Shown here in pieces: positions 38,344 through 49,021 of a DNA stretch of 64,000 nucleotides. The notes below the pieces were generated by a model. It had not been told where the DNA came from, made no database searches, and saw nothing but the letters and a program-made list of their open reading frames with translations. Source of the stretch: Bradyrhizobium sp. SZCCT0231 (GTDB lineage: Bacteria > Pseudomonadota > Alphaproteobacteria > Rhizobiales > Xanthobacteraceae); NCBI RefSeq assembly GCF_018130245.1, contig NZ_JAFCKP010000008.1:221933-285932 (forward strand), read 5' to 3'. Within the stretch, counting starts at the first letter, position 1, and each line of letters opens with the position of its first letter. Made by a program: the position numbers and the translations under genes.

Positions 38344-39303
38344 ATGAATGGGACAATGCCCCGGCATCACGCGGCCCGTGTCGAGGCCGCCATCGCGTCA
38401 GGCCAGGCGGCTCGGTCCGCGCTCGTGGCCTCGTGGCGCCGTTCCTCCCGATTGCATCATCTCGATCCCGGCGGCCACGCCGCGCCGATCCGGCTGACCG
38501 AAGCCGAGCTGCACCAGGCGCGCGAGCGCATTGCGCCGCTTCTGGCCGCCGCGCAAGGCGCGATGGACCGGCTCTATCAGGCCGTCGGCGCCGCGGGCTG
38601 CTGCGTGCTGCTCGCCGACCGCGATGGCGTGCCGGTCGATCGCCGCGGCACGGTGGCGGACGACGCGACGTTTCAGTCCTGGGGCCTGTGGACCGGTGCA
38701 CTCTGGAGCGAGGAGCATGAGGGCACCAATGGCATCGGCACCTGCCTCGTCGAGCAGCGTCCGCTGACGATCGATCGCGACCAGCATTTCTTTGCCCGCA
38801 ACACGCTTCTGAGCTGCACCGCCGTTCCGATCTACGACCATGAGGCGGCGCTCGCAGGCGTGCTCGACGTCTCCTCCTGCCGCGCCGACCGCACCGACGC
38901 CTTCGCCAGCCTGATCGCGCTCGCGGCAGGCGAGGCGGCCAAGCGGATCGAGGCCGACTTGTTTCGAAAGGCTTTTGCCTATGCCCGTATCGTGCTGACG
39001 CAAGCTGCGGACGGAAGCTGCGGCGGCCTCGTTGCGGTCGATGCGGACGACCTCGTGATCGGCGCCACCCGCTCCGCCCGGGCGGCGCTCGGAATCGCGC
39101 CCGGCCGGGCCTTGCAGCCGGTGCCTGCCGCCGACCTTCTCGGCGGCGATACCGCGCATGATCACCTTGCCGGCGGCCAGCGCGCGGTGTTGCAGCGCGC
39201 GCTGCTGCGCGCCGGCGGCAATGTCTCCGCGGCCGCCAAGGCCCTCGGCGTCAGCCGCGCCACGCTGCACAGAAAGCTGAAGCGGTTCGAGCTGAACCAC
39301 TGA
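38344..39303 (+). CDS. AcoR-like GAF/Fis transcriptional regulator without AAA+ domain
   Basis: A 319-residue protein with an N-terminal helical part, a GAF domain (about 70-200; GLWTGALWSEEHEGTNGIGTCL and LSCTAVPIYDHEAALAGVLDVSS, typical of AcoR-type activators of acetoin or acetaldehyde genes) and a C-terminal Fis helix-turn-helix (NVSAAAKALGVSRATLHRKLKRF). The sigma54-contacting AAA+ module of full AcoR is absent. A GTG one codon upstream is an alternative start behind GGAGGAAAC. It likely controls the aldehyde dehydrogenase gene downstream. Confidence 0.85.
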   Translation: MNGTMPRHHAARVEAAIASGQAARSALVASWRRSSRLHHLDPGGHAAPIRLTEAELHQARERIAPLLAAAQGAMDRLYQAVGAAGCCVLLADRDGVPVDRRGTVADDATFQSWGLWTGALWSEEHEGTNGIGTCLVEQRPLTIDRDQHFFARNTLLSCTAVPIYDHEAALAGVLDVSSCRADRTDAFASLIALAAGEAAKRIEADLFRKAFAYARIVLTQAADGSCGGLVAVDADDLVIGATRSARAALGIAPGRALQPVPAADLLGGDTAHDHLAGGQRAVLQRALLRAGGNVSAAAKALGVSRATLHRKLKRFELNH

Positions 39304-39626
39304 GCCGCGCTGTTTACCCGAAACTCCGATCTCGTGCCCCGGACGCAGCGCGTCGCACTTGCGACGTGGTGCGCTGCTGAGCCGGGGCCCATGTCGCAGT
39401 CTCCCGTGTTGCCTACCTGGGTCCCGGCTCGCGCAGCAACGCAAGAGCGTTGCAGCGCGTCCGGGACACGAGAGCGGCGCCGCGCCACGACTGTCGCAGA
39501 ACTGCGACAGGTCCGCCCCACCATCGCTTCCCGCCGGGCTGACAGAAAACACCTCCCGCGACATCGTCGGCGCAAGTCGCGACCAGGCGACGAATTGCGC
39601 AAACAGCAAAACATCGGGAGTGATCA
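39304..39626. repeat. Intergenic region with palindromic repeat before the aldehyde dehydrogenase
   Basis: The stretch at about 39331-39475 holds inverted blocks (GTGCCCCGGACGCAGCGC and GCAGCGCGTCCGGGACAC; GAGCCGGGGCCCA and TGGGTCCCGGCTC) that fold into long imperfect hairpins of a type common in Bradyrhizobium intergenic DNA. No gene is seen. A perfect 9-bp palindrome at 39491-39510 is listed separately. Confidence 0.5.
39491..39510. promoter_or_regulatory. Candidate operator of the AcoR-like regulator
   Basis: CTGTCGCAGAACTGCGACAG is a perfect 9+9 inverted repeat with a 2-base centre, 116 bases before the aldehyde dehydrogenase ATG and downstream of a Fis-type regulator gene. It contains TGT...ACA ends as in AcoR-type sites, but the spacing differs from the known one. 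Confidence 0.45.
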
Positions 39627-41144
39627 ATGAACAAGGTGGAATTCCTCAGCGTCACCAAAGTCCCCTTTGCCGAACGCTACGACAATCTCATCGGCGGCAA
39701 GTTCGTGGCGCCGATCTCCGGCAAGTATTTCGACAATGCCTCGCCGCTGACCGGCCAGGTCGTCTGCAAGATCGCACGGTCCGACGCGCAGGACGTCGAG
39801 GCTGCGCTCGACGCCGCGCATGCCGCCAAGGCCGCCTGGGGCCGCACCAGCGTCGCCGAGCGCGCCGCGATCCTGAACAAGATCGCCGACCGCATGGAGG
39901 ACAATCTCGAGCGCCTCGCCATCGCCGAGACCTGGGACAACGGTAAACCGATCCGCGAGACCCGCGCCGCCGACCTGCCGCTCGCGATCGACCACTTCCG
40001 CTATTTCGCCGGCGTCGTGCGCGCCCAGGAAGGCTCGATCGGCGAGATCGATCACGATACCATCGCCTATCATTTCCATGAGCCGCTCGGCGTGGTCGGC
40101 CAGATCATTCCCTGGAACTTCCCGCTGCTGATGGCCTGCTGGAAGCTCGCGCCTGCGCTGGCCGCCGGCAATTGCGTCGTGCTCAAGCCCGCCGAGCAGA
40201 CCCCGGCCTCGATCATGGTCTGGGCCGAGATCATCGCCGACCTGCTGCCGCCTGGCGTGCTCAACATCGTCAACGGCTTTGGCCTCGAGGCCGGCAAGCC
40301 GCTGGCGTCCAGCCCGCGCATTGCCAAGATCGCGTTCACCGGCGAGACCACGACGGGCCGGCTGATCATGCAATATGCCAGCCAGAACCTCATCCCGGTC
40401 ACGCTGGAGCTCGGCGGCAAGTCGCCGAACATCTTCTTCAAGGATGTCACCGCCGAGGACGACGACTTCTTCGACAAGGCGATCGAAGGCTTCGTCATGT
40501 TCGCGCTGAACCAGGGCGAGGTCTGCACCTGCCCGAGCCGGGCGCTGGTCCACGCCGATATCTATGACCGCTTCATGGAGCGGGCGCTGAAGCGCGTCGC
40601 GGCGATCAAGCAGGGCGATCCGCGCGATCCCACCACCATGATCGGCGCCCAGGCATCCAGCGAGCAGCTGTCCAAGATCCTCTCCTATATCGACATCGGC
40701 AAGCAGGAGGGCGCCAAGGTGCTCGCCGGTGGCGGACGCGCCGAGCTCGGCGGCGATCTCGCCGGCGGCTTCTACGTCCAGCCGACCGTGTTCGAGGGCC
40801 ACAACAAGATGCGCATCTTCCAGGAGGAGATCTTCGGTCCCGTCGTCTCGGTCACGACCTTCAAGACCGACGAGGAGGCGCTCGCGATCGCCAACGACAC
40901 GCTCTATGGCTTGGGTGCCGGTGTCTGGAGCCGCGATGCCAATCGCTGCTACCGCTTCGGCCGGGAGATCCAGGCCGGCCGGGTCTGGACCAACTGCTAC
41001 CATGCCTATCCCGCGCATGCGGCCTTCGGCGGCTACAAGCAGTCGGGCGTCGGGCGCGAGACCCACAAGATGATGCTCGATCACTATCAGCAGACCAAGA
41101 ACCTCCTGGTCAGCTACAGCCCGAAGAAGCTCGGCTTCTTCTGA
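39627..41144 (+). CDS. NAD-dependent aldehyde dehydrogenase (acetaldehyde type)
   Basis: A 505-residue aldehyde dehydrogenase with [22 protein letters not shown] (NAD site), the general base Glu in [10 protein letters not shown] and the nucleophile Cys in [12 protein letters not shown]. The NYH-like ending [23 protein letters not shown] and LGFF terminus match ExaC/AcoD acetaldehyde dehydrogenases used in ethanol or acetoin breakdown. The AcoR-like gene upstream supports that role. A hairpin follows the stop. Confidence 0.93.
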   Translation: MNKVEFLSVTKVPFAERYDNLIGGKFVAPISGKYFDNASPLTGQVVCKIARSDAQDVEAALDAAHAAKAAWGRTSVAERAAILNKIADRMEDNLERLAIAETWDNGKPIRETRAADLPLAIDHFRYFAGVVRAQEGSIGEIDHDTIAYHFHEPLGVVGQIIPWNFPLLMACWKLAPALAAGNCVVLKPAEQTPASIMVWAEIIADLLPPGVLNIVNGFGLEAGKPLASSPRIAKIAFTGETTTGRLIMQYASQNLIPVTLELGGKSPNIFFKDVTAEDDDFFDKAIEGFVMFALNQGEVCTCPSRALVHADIYDRFMERALKRVAAIKQGDPRDPTTMIGAQASSEQLSKILSYIDIGKQEGAKVLAGGGRAELGGDLAGGFYVQPTVFEGHNKMRIFQEEIFGPVVSVTTFKTDEEALAIANDTLYGLGAGVWSRDANRCYRFGREIQAGRVWTNCYHAYPAHAAFGGYKQSGVGRETHKMMLDHYQQTKNLLVSYSPKKLGFF

Positions 41145-41159
41145 TCGGGTGGCCGGAGA

Positions 41160-41184
41160 GGGCGGCGCCGCTTCGGCGCCGTCC
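41160..41184 (+). terminator. Hairpin after the aldehyde dehydrogenase
   Basis: An 11-bp stem with one wobble pair built on GGCGCCG / CGGCGCC, with a 3-base loop, lies 15 bases past the stop. No T run follows. Confidence 0.5.
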
Positions 41185-41411
41185 GCTCCGAATGCCGGGA
41201 TTGGCGCAGCGCACCGTTCTTGATCCGGTCACGAATCTGCGCGCGCCATGGCGCGCATGGATTTGTTGCCCGATCGGCGCCAAAGATTTTCCAATATTTC
41301 GATCACGTTGCAGTGCGGCATAATGAAAATCGTGCCATGCCGCCGCGGTGCTTTCGCGCGCGATTGACTTGGGTTAGAGAGGGCGAAAGTTTTCTCTGAC
41401 CCGGAATTCCT

Positions 41412-42434
41412 ATGGCCGCACCCAAGAAAGCCGCCGCAAGCACCCCACAGGCCAAGACCGACGGCGGTTCGCCCCCGGAATTCACCAGGGAGCAGGAGCT
41501 CAAGGCGCTCCGCGACATGCTCCTGATCCGGCGGTTCGAGGAAAAGGCCGGCCAGCTCTACGGCATGGGCGCGATCGGCGGCTTCTGCCACCTTTATATC
41601 GGCCAGGAGGCCGTGGTGGTCGGCATGCAGATGGCGCTGAAGGAGGGCGATCAGGTCATCACCGGCTATCGCGATCACGGCCACATGCTTGCCACCGGCA
41701 TGGATGCCAACGGCGTCATGGCCGAGCTCACGGGCCGCCGCGGCGGCTATTCCAAGGGCAAGGGCGGCTCCATGCACATGTTCAGCAAGGAGAAGCACTT
41801 CTACGGCGGCCACGGCATCGTCGGCGCCCAGGTCTCGCTCGGCACGGGTCTCGCCTTCGCCAATCACTATCGCGGCAACGGCAATGTCAGCGTCACCTAT
41901 TTCGGCGACGGCGCCGCCAACCAGGGCCAGGTCTATGAGAGCTTCAACATGGCGGAGCTCTGGAAGCTGCCGGTGATCTACGTCATCGAGAACAACCGCT
42001 ACGCCATGGGCACCTCGGTCTCACGTGCCTCGGCGCAGCAGGATTTCTCCAAGCGCGGTGTCTCCTTCAACATTCCGGGCAAGCAGGTCGACGGCATGGA
42101 CGTCCGCGCCGTCAAGGCCGCGGGCGAGGAGGCGGCGGCCTGGTGCCGTGCCGGCAAAGGTCCCTACATTCTGGAGATGCAGACCTATCGCTACCGCGGT
42201 CACTCGATGTCCGACCCTGCAAAATATCGCACGCGCGAGGAGGTCGAGAAGGTCCGCCACGACCAGGATCCGATCGAGCAGGTACGTAACCGCCTGCTCG
42301 CGGCCAAGGTCAGCGAGCAGGATCTGAAGGCGATCGACGCCGAGGTGCGCGACATCGTCAACGCGTCCGCCGATTTCGCCCAGCATGATCCCGAGCCTGA
42401 TGTCGCCGAGCTCTGGACCGACGTTTACCGCTGA
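41412..42434 (+). CDS. pdhA: Pyruvate dehydrogenase E1 component, alpha subunit
   Basis: With PdhB it decarboxylates pyruvate and loads acetyl groups on lipoate. The 340-residue protein has an Ala/Lys-rich N-terminal tail, then [23 protein letters not shown], the thiamine-diphosphate motif [20 protein letters not shown]...IENN, and the phosphorylation-loop-like [19 protein letters not shown]. First gene of a pdhA-pdhB-x-x-pdhC-lpdA run; a start 29 bp before pdhB fits an operon. Confidence 0.97.
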   Translation: MAAPKKAAASTPQAKTDGGSPPEFTREQELKALRDMLLIRRFEEKAGQLYGMGAIGGFCHLYIGQEAVVVGMQMALKEGDQVITGYRDHGHMLATGMDANGVMAELTGRRGGYSKGKGGSMHMFSKEKHFYGGHGIVGAQVSLGTGLAFANHYRGNGNVSVTYFGDGAANQGQVYESFNMAELWKLPVIYVIENNRYAMGTSVSRASAQQDFSKRGVSFNIPGKQVDGMDVRAVKAAGEEAAAWCRAGKGPYILEMQTYRYRGHSMSDPAKYRTREEVEKVRHDQDPIEQVRNRLLAAKVSEQDLKAIDAEVRDIVNASADFAQHDPEPDVAELWTDVYR

Positions 42435-42463
42435 ACGCGCGCAAGCTTTCTTTTGGAGAAGAT

Positions 42464-43846
<1,383 letters not shown>

Positions 43847-43849
43847 ACC

Positions 43850-44152
43850 ATGGCGGGCCCCAAGGAGCAGCCACTGCCGCCCGACGTCATGACCCGCGAA
43901 GACGCGGTCGAGATCCTGCGCGTGTTCGTGCTGGACGGTGGGCTGTCGATGGCGTTCCAGCGTGCCTTCGAGGAGCCCGACATGTGGGGCCTCCTGCTCG
44001 TCGATCTGGCCCGCCACGCCGCGCGCGCCTATGCGCGCGAGAGCGAATACACCGAGGAGGACGCGCTGAACCGGATCCTCGACATGTTCCAGGCTGAGAT
44101 CGAGCGCCCCACCGACACCGGCACCACGACGCCGCGCGGCAAGGGGCACTGA
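43850..44152 (+). CDS. DUF5076-type protein in the pdh operon
   Basis: A 100-residue soluble protein (LPPDVMTREDAVEILRVFVLDG ... MWGLLLVDLARHAARAY) that I recognise as the DUF5076 type; role unknown. It starts 3 bases after pdhB and ends 2 bases before the deaminase gene, so it is clearly part of the operon. Mixed-charge helices; no signal or membrane segment. Confidence 0.85.
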   Translation: MAGPKEQPLPPDVMTREDAVEILRVFVLDGGLSMAFQRAFEEPDMWGLLLVDLARHAARAYARESEYTEEDALNRILDMFQAEIERPTDTGTTTPRGKGH

Positions 44153-44154
44153 TC

Positions 44155-44607
44155 ATGGCGATCGAACCCTATCATTTCGATTTCATGCTCGAGGCGATCC
44201 GCGAGGCGGAAGCCTCGATCGCGCAGGGCGGCCTGCCGATCGGTGCGGTGCTGACGCGCGACAACAAGATCATCGCCCGCGGCCACAACAACCGCGTGCA
44301 GGAGAACAACGTGATCCTGCACGGCGAGATGAGCTGCCTGCGCGAGGCCGGCGCGATCAAATTCCACGACACCGTCATGTACACCACGCTGTCGCCGTGC
44401 TCGATGTGCGCCGGCGCGCTCGCGCTGTTCAAGGTCAAGCTGGTGGTGATCGGCGAATCCGTCACCTTCGAGGGCTCCAAGGACATCCTCGACAAGTTCG
44501 GGATTCCCTGGATCGATCTTGCCGACGACCGCTCCATCACCATGATGAAGAATTGGCGTTCCATCCCAGCCAATGAGCGCCTGTGGCAGGGCGACATCGG
44601 CAACTAA
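44155..44607 (+). CDS. Nucleoside/cytosine deaminase family protein
   Basis: A 150-residue zinc deaminase: HGEMSCLREAG supplies the His ligand and catalytic Glu, and SPCSMCAGALALF the two Cys ligands. The order and the end motif DDRSITMMKNW are closer to yeast-type cytosine deaminase than to tRNA adenosine deaminase TadA. It starts 2 bases after the DUF5076 gene, inside the pyruvate dehydrogenase operon, which is an unusual place for it. Substrate not certain. Confidence 0.87.
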   Translation: MAIEPYHFDFMLEAIREAEASIAQGGLPIGAVLTRDNKIIARGHNNRVQENNVILHGEMSCLREAGAIKFHDTVMYTTLSPCSMCAGALALFKVKLVVIGESVTFEGSKDILDKFGIPWIDLADDRSITMMKNWRSIPANERLWQGDIGN

Positions 44608-44671
44608 ACCTGGTCTGTTCGTCTTCGGCTGTCGAAAGACGACGTTTTGCAAAGTTCTTCTTGAGGTCAGC

Positions 44672-46018
44672 ATGCCCATCAACATCCTGATGCCCGCTCT
44701 CTCGCCGACGATGGAGAAGGGCAACCTCGCCAAGTGGCTGAAGAAGGAAGGCGACAAGGTCAAGTCCGGCGACGTCATCGCCGAGATCGAGACCGACAAG
44801 GCGACCATGGAGGTCGAGGCCATCGACGAGGGCACGATCGCCAAGATCCTGGTGCCCGAGGGCACGCAGGACGTCCCGGTCAACGACGTGATCGCCGTGC
44901 TCGCCGGCGAGGGCGAGGATGTGAAGGCTGCAGGGAGCGCCAAGCCCAGCGCTTCGGCCGCACCGCCGAAAGCTGCTGAAGCTCCGGCTGCCGCGCCTGC
45001 GCCCGCGCCCGCCGCTCCCAAAGCTGCACCACCGTTCGCCGCACCTGCGCCGCAGGCGGCAGCGCCGGCTGCGCAAAGCAACGGCCATGGCGGCCGCGTG
45101 TTCTCATCGCCGCTGGCGCGGCGTCTGGCCAAGGATGCCGGCATCGATGTGTCGATGATATCAGGCACCGGCCCGCACGGCCGGGTGGTCGCGCGCGACG
45201 TCGAGCAGGCAAAATCCGGCAAGGGCCTCAAGGCGCCTGCCGCGGCGCCGTCAAGTGCGCCCGCGATCGCGCCGACCATGTCGGACAAGCAGATCCTGTC
45301 GCTGTTCGAGCCAGGCTCCTACGACATCGTTCCGCATGACGGCATGCGCCGCACGATTGCGCAGCGCTTGACCGCGTCGATCCAGAACGTCCCGCATTTC
45401 TACCTCACCATCGACTGCGACATCGGCAAGCTGCTCGTCGCGCGCGAGGAGATCAATGCGGCTGCTCCCAAGGACAAGGAGAAGAGGCCGCTCTACAAGA
45501 TCTCGGTCAACGACTTCGTCATCAAGGCGATGGCGGTCGCGCTGCAGAAGATCCCGAACTGCAACGTCAGTTGGACCGAAAGCGGCATGGTCAAGCACCA
45601 CCATTCCGACGTCGGTGTTGCCGTCGCGATGCCCGGCGGCCTGATCACGCCGATCATCCGGAAAGCGGAGACCAAGACGCTCTCGACCATCTCCAACGAG
45701 ATGAAGGATTTTGCCGCGCGCGCACGTTCCCGCAAATTGAAGCCCGAGGAATACCAGGGCGGCACCACCGCCGTCTCCAACCTCGGCATGTACGGCATCA
45801 GCCACTTCACCGCCGTGATCAACCCGCCGCATGCGACGATCCTTGCGGTCGGCACCAGCGAGGAGCGGCCGGTCGTCCGTGGCGGCAAGATCGAGATCGC
45901 GAACATGATGAGCGTGACCTTGTCCTGCGATCACCGCGCCATCGACGGCGCGCTCGGCGCCGAGCTGATCGGTGCGTTCAAGCAGCTGATCGAAAACCCT
46001 GTGATGATGATGGTGTGA
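44672..46018 (+). CDS. pdhC: Dihydrolipoamide acetyltransferase (E2) of pyruvate dehydrogenase
   Basis: The 448-residue core subunit: a single lipoyl domain (1-78; lipoyl Lys in [12 protein letters not shown]), an Ala/Pro linker, the peripheral-subunit-binding domain (about 145-180, FSSPLARRLAKDAGIDVSMI), a second linker and the catalytic acyltransferase domain with the His/Asp motif SCDHRAIDGALGAEL near the end. It moves acetyl groups from lipoate to CoA. It follows the deaminase gene by 64 bp. Confidence 0.97.
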   Translation: MPINILMPALSPTMEKGNLAKWLKKEGDKVKSGDVIAEIETDKATMEVEAIDEGTIAKILVPEGTQDVPVNDVIAVLAGEGEDVKAAGSAKPSASAAPPKAAEAPAAAPAPAPAAPKAAPPFAAPAPQAAAPAAQSNGHGGRVFSSPLARRLAKDAGIDVSMISGTGPHGRVVARDVEQAKSGKGLKAPAAAPSSAPAIAPTMSDKQILSLFEPGSYDIVPHDGMRRTIAQRLTASIQNVPHFYLTIDCDIGKLLVAREEINAAAPKDKEKRPLYKISVNDFVIKAMAVALQKIPNCNVSWTESGMVKHHHSDVGVAVAMPGGLITPIIRKAETKTLSTISNEMKDFAARARSRKLKPEEYQGGTTAVSNLGMYGISHFTAVINPPHATILAVGTSEERPVVRGGKIEIANMMSVTLSCDHRAIDGALGAELIGAFKQLIENPVMMMV

Positions 46019-46036
46019 GCCGCGAGGGTTGAATTC

Positions 46037-46128
46037 GTAAGGTGGGCAAGGGCGAAACGCGCCGTGCCCACCTTGTTTCTTTGGGTTGGAAGGCGGTGGG
46101 CACGCTTCGCTTTGCCCACCCTACGAAC
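46037..46128. repeat. Palindromic repeat between pdhC and lpdA
   Basis: CGTAAGGTGGGCAAGGGCGAA and its inverse TTCGCTTTGCCCACCCTACG bracket a second inverted pair (GTGCCCACC / GGTGGGCAC). It lies inside the operon, so its RNA could affect lpdA expression. This repeat type recurs in Bradyrhizobium from general knowledge. Confidence 0.65.
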
Positions 46129-46142
46129 TTCGGGGAGCCGCA

Positions 46143-47564
46143 ATGGCCGATACATCCTTCGACGTCATCATCATCGGCTCCGGCCCCGGCGGCTATGTCA
46201 CTGCGATCCGCGCCGCCCAGCTCGGCTTCAAGACCGCGATCGTCGAGAAGTCCTATCTCGGCGGCATCTGCCTGAACTGGGGCTGCATCCCGACCAAGGC
46301 GCTGCTGCGTTCCGCCGAGATCTATCACTACATGCAGCATGCCAAGGACTACGGCCTCTCGGCGGAGAAGGTCTCGTTCGATCCGAAGGCCGTGGTGCAG
46401 CGCTCGCGCGGCGTCTCGAAGCGGCTGAACGATGGCGTCGGCTTCCTGATGAAGAAGAACAAGGTCAGCGTGATCTGGGGCGCGGCCTCGATCGATGCGC
46501 CTGGCAAGATCACGGTGAAGAAGTCCGACGTCGAGGGCCCGAAGGGCGCGCTGGGCGAGGGGACCTATCAGGCCAAGCACATCATCGTCGCGACCGGCGC
46601 GCGGCCGCGCGTGCTGCCCGGGCTCGAGCCCGACAAGAAGCTGGTCTGGACCTATTTCGAGGCGATGGTGCCGGACCGGATTCCGAAGTCGCTGCTGGTC
46701 GTCGGTTCCGGCGCCATCGGCATCGAGTTCGCGTCCTTCTTCCACACCATGGGCTCTGACGTCACCGTGGTCGAGGTGCTGCCGCAGATCCTGCCCGTGG
46801 AGGACGCGGAGATCGCAGGGCTCGCGCGGAAACGCTTTGAGAAGATGGGCATGAAAATCATGTCCTCGACCAAAGTCACAAAACTCGAGAAGAAGGCCGA
46901 CAGCGTCGTCGCCACCATCGACGACGACAAGGGCAAGCCCGTGACCACCGAGTTCGAGCGGGTGATCTCGGCGGTCGGCGTCGTCGGCAACATCGAGAAT
47001 CTCGGCCTCGAAAAGCTGGGCGTGAAGACCGACCGCGGCTGCATCGTCATCGACGGCTACGGAAAGACCAACGTCCCCGGCATCTATGCCATCGGCGACG
47101 TCGCCGGACCCCCGATGCTCGCGCACAAGGCCGAGCATGAAGGCGTGATCTGCGTCGAGGCGATCAAGGGCCTCAATCCGCACCCCATGGACAAGAACAT
47201 GATCCCGGGCTGCACCTATTGCCATCCGCAGGTCGCCTCCGTGGGCCTCACCGAAGCCAAGGCGAAGGAGAACGGCCGCGAGATCCGCGTCGGCCGCTTC
47301 CCCTTCGTCGGCAACGGCAAGGCGATCGCGCTCGGCGAAGACCAGGGTCTGGTCAAGGTGATCTTCGACAAGAAGACCGGTCAGCTGCTCGGCGCGCACA
47401 TGGTCGGCGCGGAGGTCACCGAGCTGATCCAGGGCTATGTCGTCGCCATGAACCTGGAGACCACGGAAGAAGAGCTGATGCACACCGTCTTCCCGCATCC
47501 GACGCTGTCGGAGATGATGAAGGAGGCGGTGCTGGATGCGTATGGACGGGTGCTGAATATCTAA
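46143..47564 (+). CDS. lpdA: Dihydrolipoyl dehydrogenase (E3)
   Basis: Reoxidises dihydrolipoamide with NAD+. The 473-residue flavoprotein has the FAD motif VIIIGSGPGGYVTAIRAAQLG, the redox-active disulfide in GGICLNWGCIPTKALL (C-x4-C), the NAD motif VVGSGAIGIEFASFF, the second FAD motif GIYAIGDVAGPPMLAHKAEHEG and the C-terminal HPTLSE with the catalytic His. The start MADTSFD follows GGGGAG; the open frame upstream is repeat DNA. Confidence 0.97.
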   Translation: MADTSFDVIIIGSGPGGYVTAIRAAQLGFKTAIVEKSYLGGICLNWGCIPTKALLRSAEIYHYMQHAKDYGLSAEKVSFDPKAVVQRSRGVSKRLNDGVGFLMKKNKVSVIWGAASIDAPGKITVKKSDVEGPKGALGEGTYQAKHIIVATGARPRVLPGLEPDKKLVWTYFEAMVPDRIPKSLLVVGSGAIGIEFASFFHTMGSDVTVVEVLPQILPVEDAEIAGLARKRFEKMGMKIMSSTKVTKLEKKADSVVATIDDDKGKPVTTEFERVISAVGVVGNIENLGLEKLGVKTDRGCIVIDGYGKTNVPGIYAIGDVAGPPMLAHKAEHEGVICVEAIKGLNPHPMDKNMIPGCTYCHPQVASVGLTEAKAKENGREIRVGRFPFVGNGKAIALGEDQGLVKVIFDKKTGQLLGAHMVGAEVTELIQGYVVAMNLETTEEELMHTVFPHPTLSEMMKEAVLDAYGRVLNI

Positions 47565-47571
47565 CCGCCGC

Positions 47572-47656
47572 CGTCATTGCGAGCGAAGCGAAGCAAAGCA
47601 ATCCAGACTGCCTCTGCGGAAAGATTCTGGATTGCTTCGCTACGCTCGCAATGACG
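47572..47656. repeat. Palindromic repeat after lpdA
   Basis: CGTCATTGCGAGCGAAGCGA pairs with GCTACGCTCGCAATGACG, and an inner AAGCAATCCAGA with TCTGGATTGCTT. This is a long near-perfect hairpin, and a very common Bradyrhizobium intergenic element from general knowledge. It may also act as an operon end. Confidence 0.7.
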
Positions 47657-47697
47657 GGCAGAGAGAGCTGTTTGCAGAATAAGAAGGAAATCACCCC

Positions 47698-48939
47698 ATG
47701 CACGACAACGACAATCTCACCATCGAACGCCCGACCTTCGTCACCCATCTCGAATGCGCGATGGAGGGCGATCATTATGCGGCCGACCAGGTCCATAATC
47801 TCTCCAAGGCCGGCAAGCCGCTTCTCGTCCGCTACGACCTCGCGGGCGTGAAGAAGGCGCTGACCAAGGATGCGCTCAGCAACCGGCCCGGCGACATGTG
47901 GCGCTACCGCGAGCTGCTGCCGGTGCGCAAATGCCAGGACATCGTCTCGCTCGGCGAGGTGACGACGCCGCTGATCCGGCTGCCGAAGCTCGGCACAAAG
48001 CTCGGCGGCGGCGAGATCATCGTCAAGGACGAGGGGCGGCTGCCGACCGGCTCGTTCAAGGCGCGCGGCCTCGTCATGGCGGTGTCGATGGGCAAGGCGC
48101 TCGGCATCAAGCACATGGCGATGCCGACCAACGGCAATGCCGGCGCGGCACTGGCGGCCTACGCAACAAGCTGCGGCATCAAGACCACGATCTTCTGCCC
48201 GGCCGACACGCCAGAGGTGAATGTCAGCGAGATCGAGCTGCAGGGCGCGACCGTCTACCGCGTCAACGGCTATATCGACGATTGCGGCAAGATCGTCGGC
48301 GAGGGGAAAGCGAAAGTCGGCTGGTTCGACACCTCGACGCTGAAGGAGCCGTACCGCATCGAGGGCAAGAAGACGATGGGCCTCGAGCTCGCCGAGCAGC
48401 TCGGCTGGGACGTGCCTGACGTGATCTTCTATCCGACCGGCGGCGGCACCGGCCTGATTGGCATGTGGAAGGCGTTCGACGAGCTCGAGAAGATCGGCTT
48501 CATCGGAAGCAAGCGCCCGCGCATGGTCGCGGTGCAGGCCTCGGGCTGCGCGCCGATGGTGCGCGCCTATGATGCCGGCACCGAGCATGCGACGCGCTGG
48601 GAGGACGCCCACACCATTGCGTCGGGCATCCGCGTGCCGCAGGCAATCGGCGATTTCCTGATCCTGCGCGCGGTGCGCGAGAGCAAAGGTTTTGCCATTG
48701 CCGTCGATGACGACAAGATCTCGGCGGCGCTGAACGAGGTCGCGCGCGAGGAGGGGCTCTTGCTGTGCCCCGAGGGCGCCGCCACCTACGCCGCCTACAA
48801 ACAGAGCCTCGCCGACGGCCGCGTCAGCAAGACCGATCGCGTGATGCTGTTCAACTGCGCGACCGGCCTGAAATATCCGCTGCCGCCGGTCACCCGCACG
48901 CTCGATCGTCACAAGCCGATCGACTATTCGCAGTTCTAA
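47698..48939 (+). CDS. Threonine synthase-like PLP enzyme
   Basis: A 413-residue fold-type II PLP enzyme. The N-terminal part has THLECAMEGDHYAADQVHNLS, then TTPLIRLPKLG, the PLP Lys in KDEGRLPTGSFKARG, the phosphate loop PTGGGTGLIGMWKAF and a C-terminal FNCATGLKYP. It resembles threonine synthase (O-phosphohomoserine to threonine), but is shorter than the usual 460-470-residue proteobacterial ThrC, so it may be a second enzyme with another substrate. No linked threonine genes. Confidence 0.8.
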   Translation: MHDNDNLTIERPTFVTHLECAMEGDHYAADQVHNLSKAGKPLLVRYDLAGVKKALTKDALSNRPGDMWRYRELLPVRKCQDIVSLGEVTTPLIRLPKLGTKLGGGEIIVKDEGRLPTGSFKARGLVMAVSMGKALGIKHMAMPTNGNAGAALAAYATSCGIKTTIFCPADTPEVNVSEIELQGATVYRVNGYIDDCGKIVGEGKAKVGWFDTSTLKEPYRIEGKKTMGLELAEQLGWDVPDVIFYPTGGGTGLIGMWKAFDELEKIGFIGSKRPRMVAVQASGCAPMVRAYDAGTEHATRWEDAHTIASGIRVPQAIGDFLILRAVRESKGFAIAVDDDKISAALNEVAREEGLLLCPEGAATYAAYKQSLADGRVSKTDRVMLFNCATGLKYPLPPVTRTLDRHKPIDYSQF

Positions 48940-49021
48940 CGCGGCAATACGCCACGAACGATTTCTCTTCCCGTACGCGGGCAGAGCAAAAATAATATTC
49001 GACATCGCTGGGGAGAAGACA

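Noticed and set aside
39575-39605. Possible sigma54 promoter before the aldehyde dehydrogenase (AGGCGACGAATTGCG)
   Set aside because: GG and GC are 9 bases apart instead of 10, and the neighbouring regulator lacks the AAA+ module needed with sigma54.
47698-48939. Assignment as the main threonine synthase thrC
   Set aside because: The protein lacks the usual N-terminal part of proteobacterial ThrC and is shorter; a paralogue with other substrate cannot be excluded, so no symbol was given.
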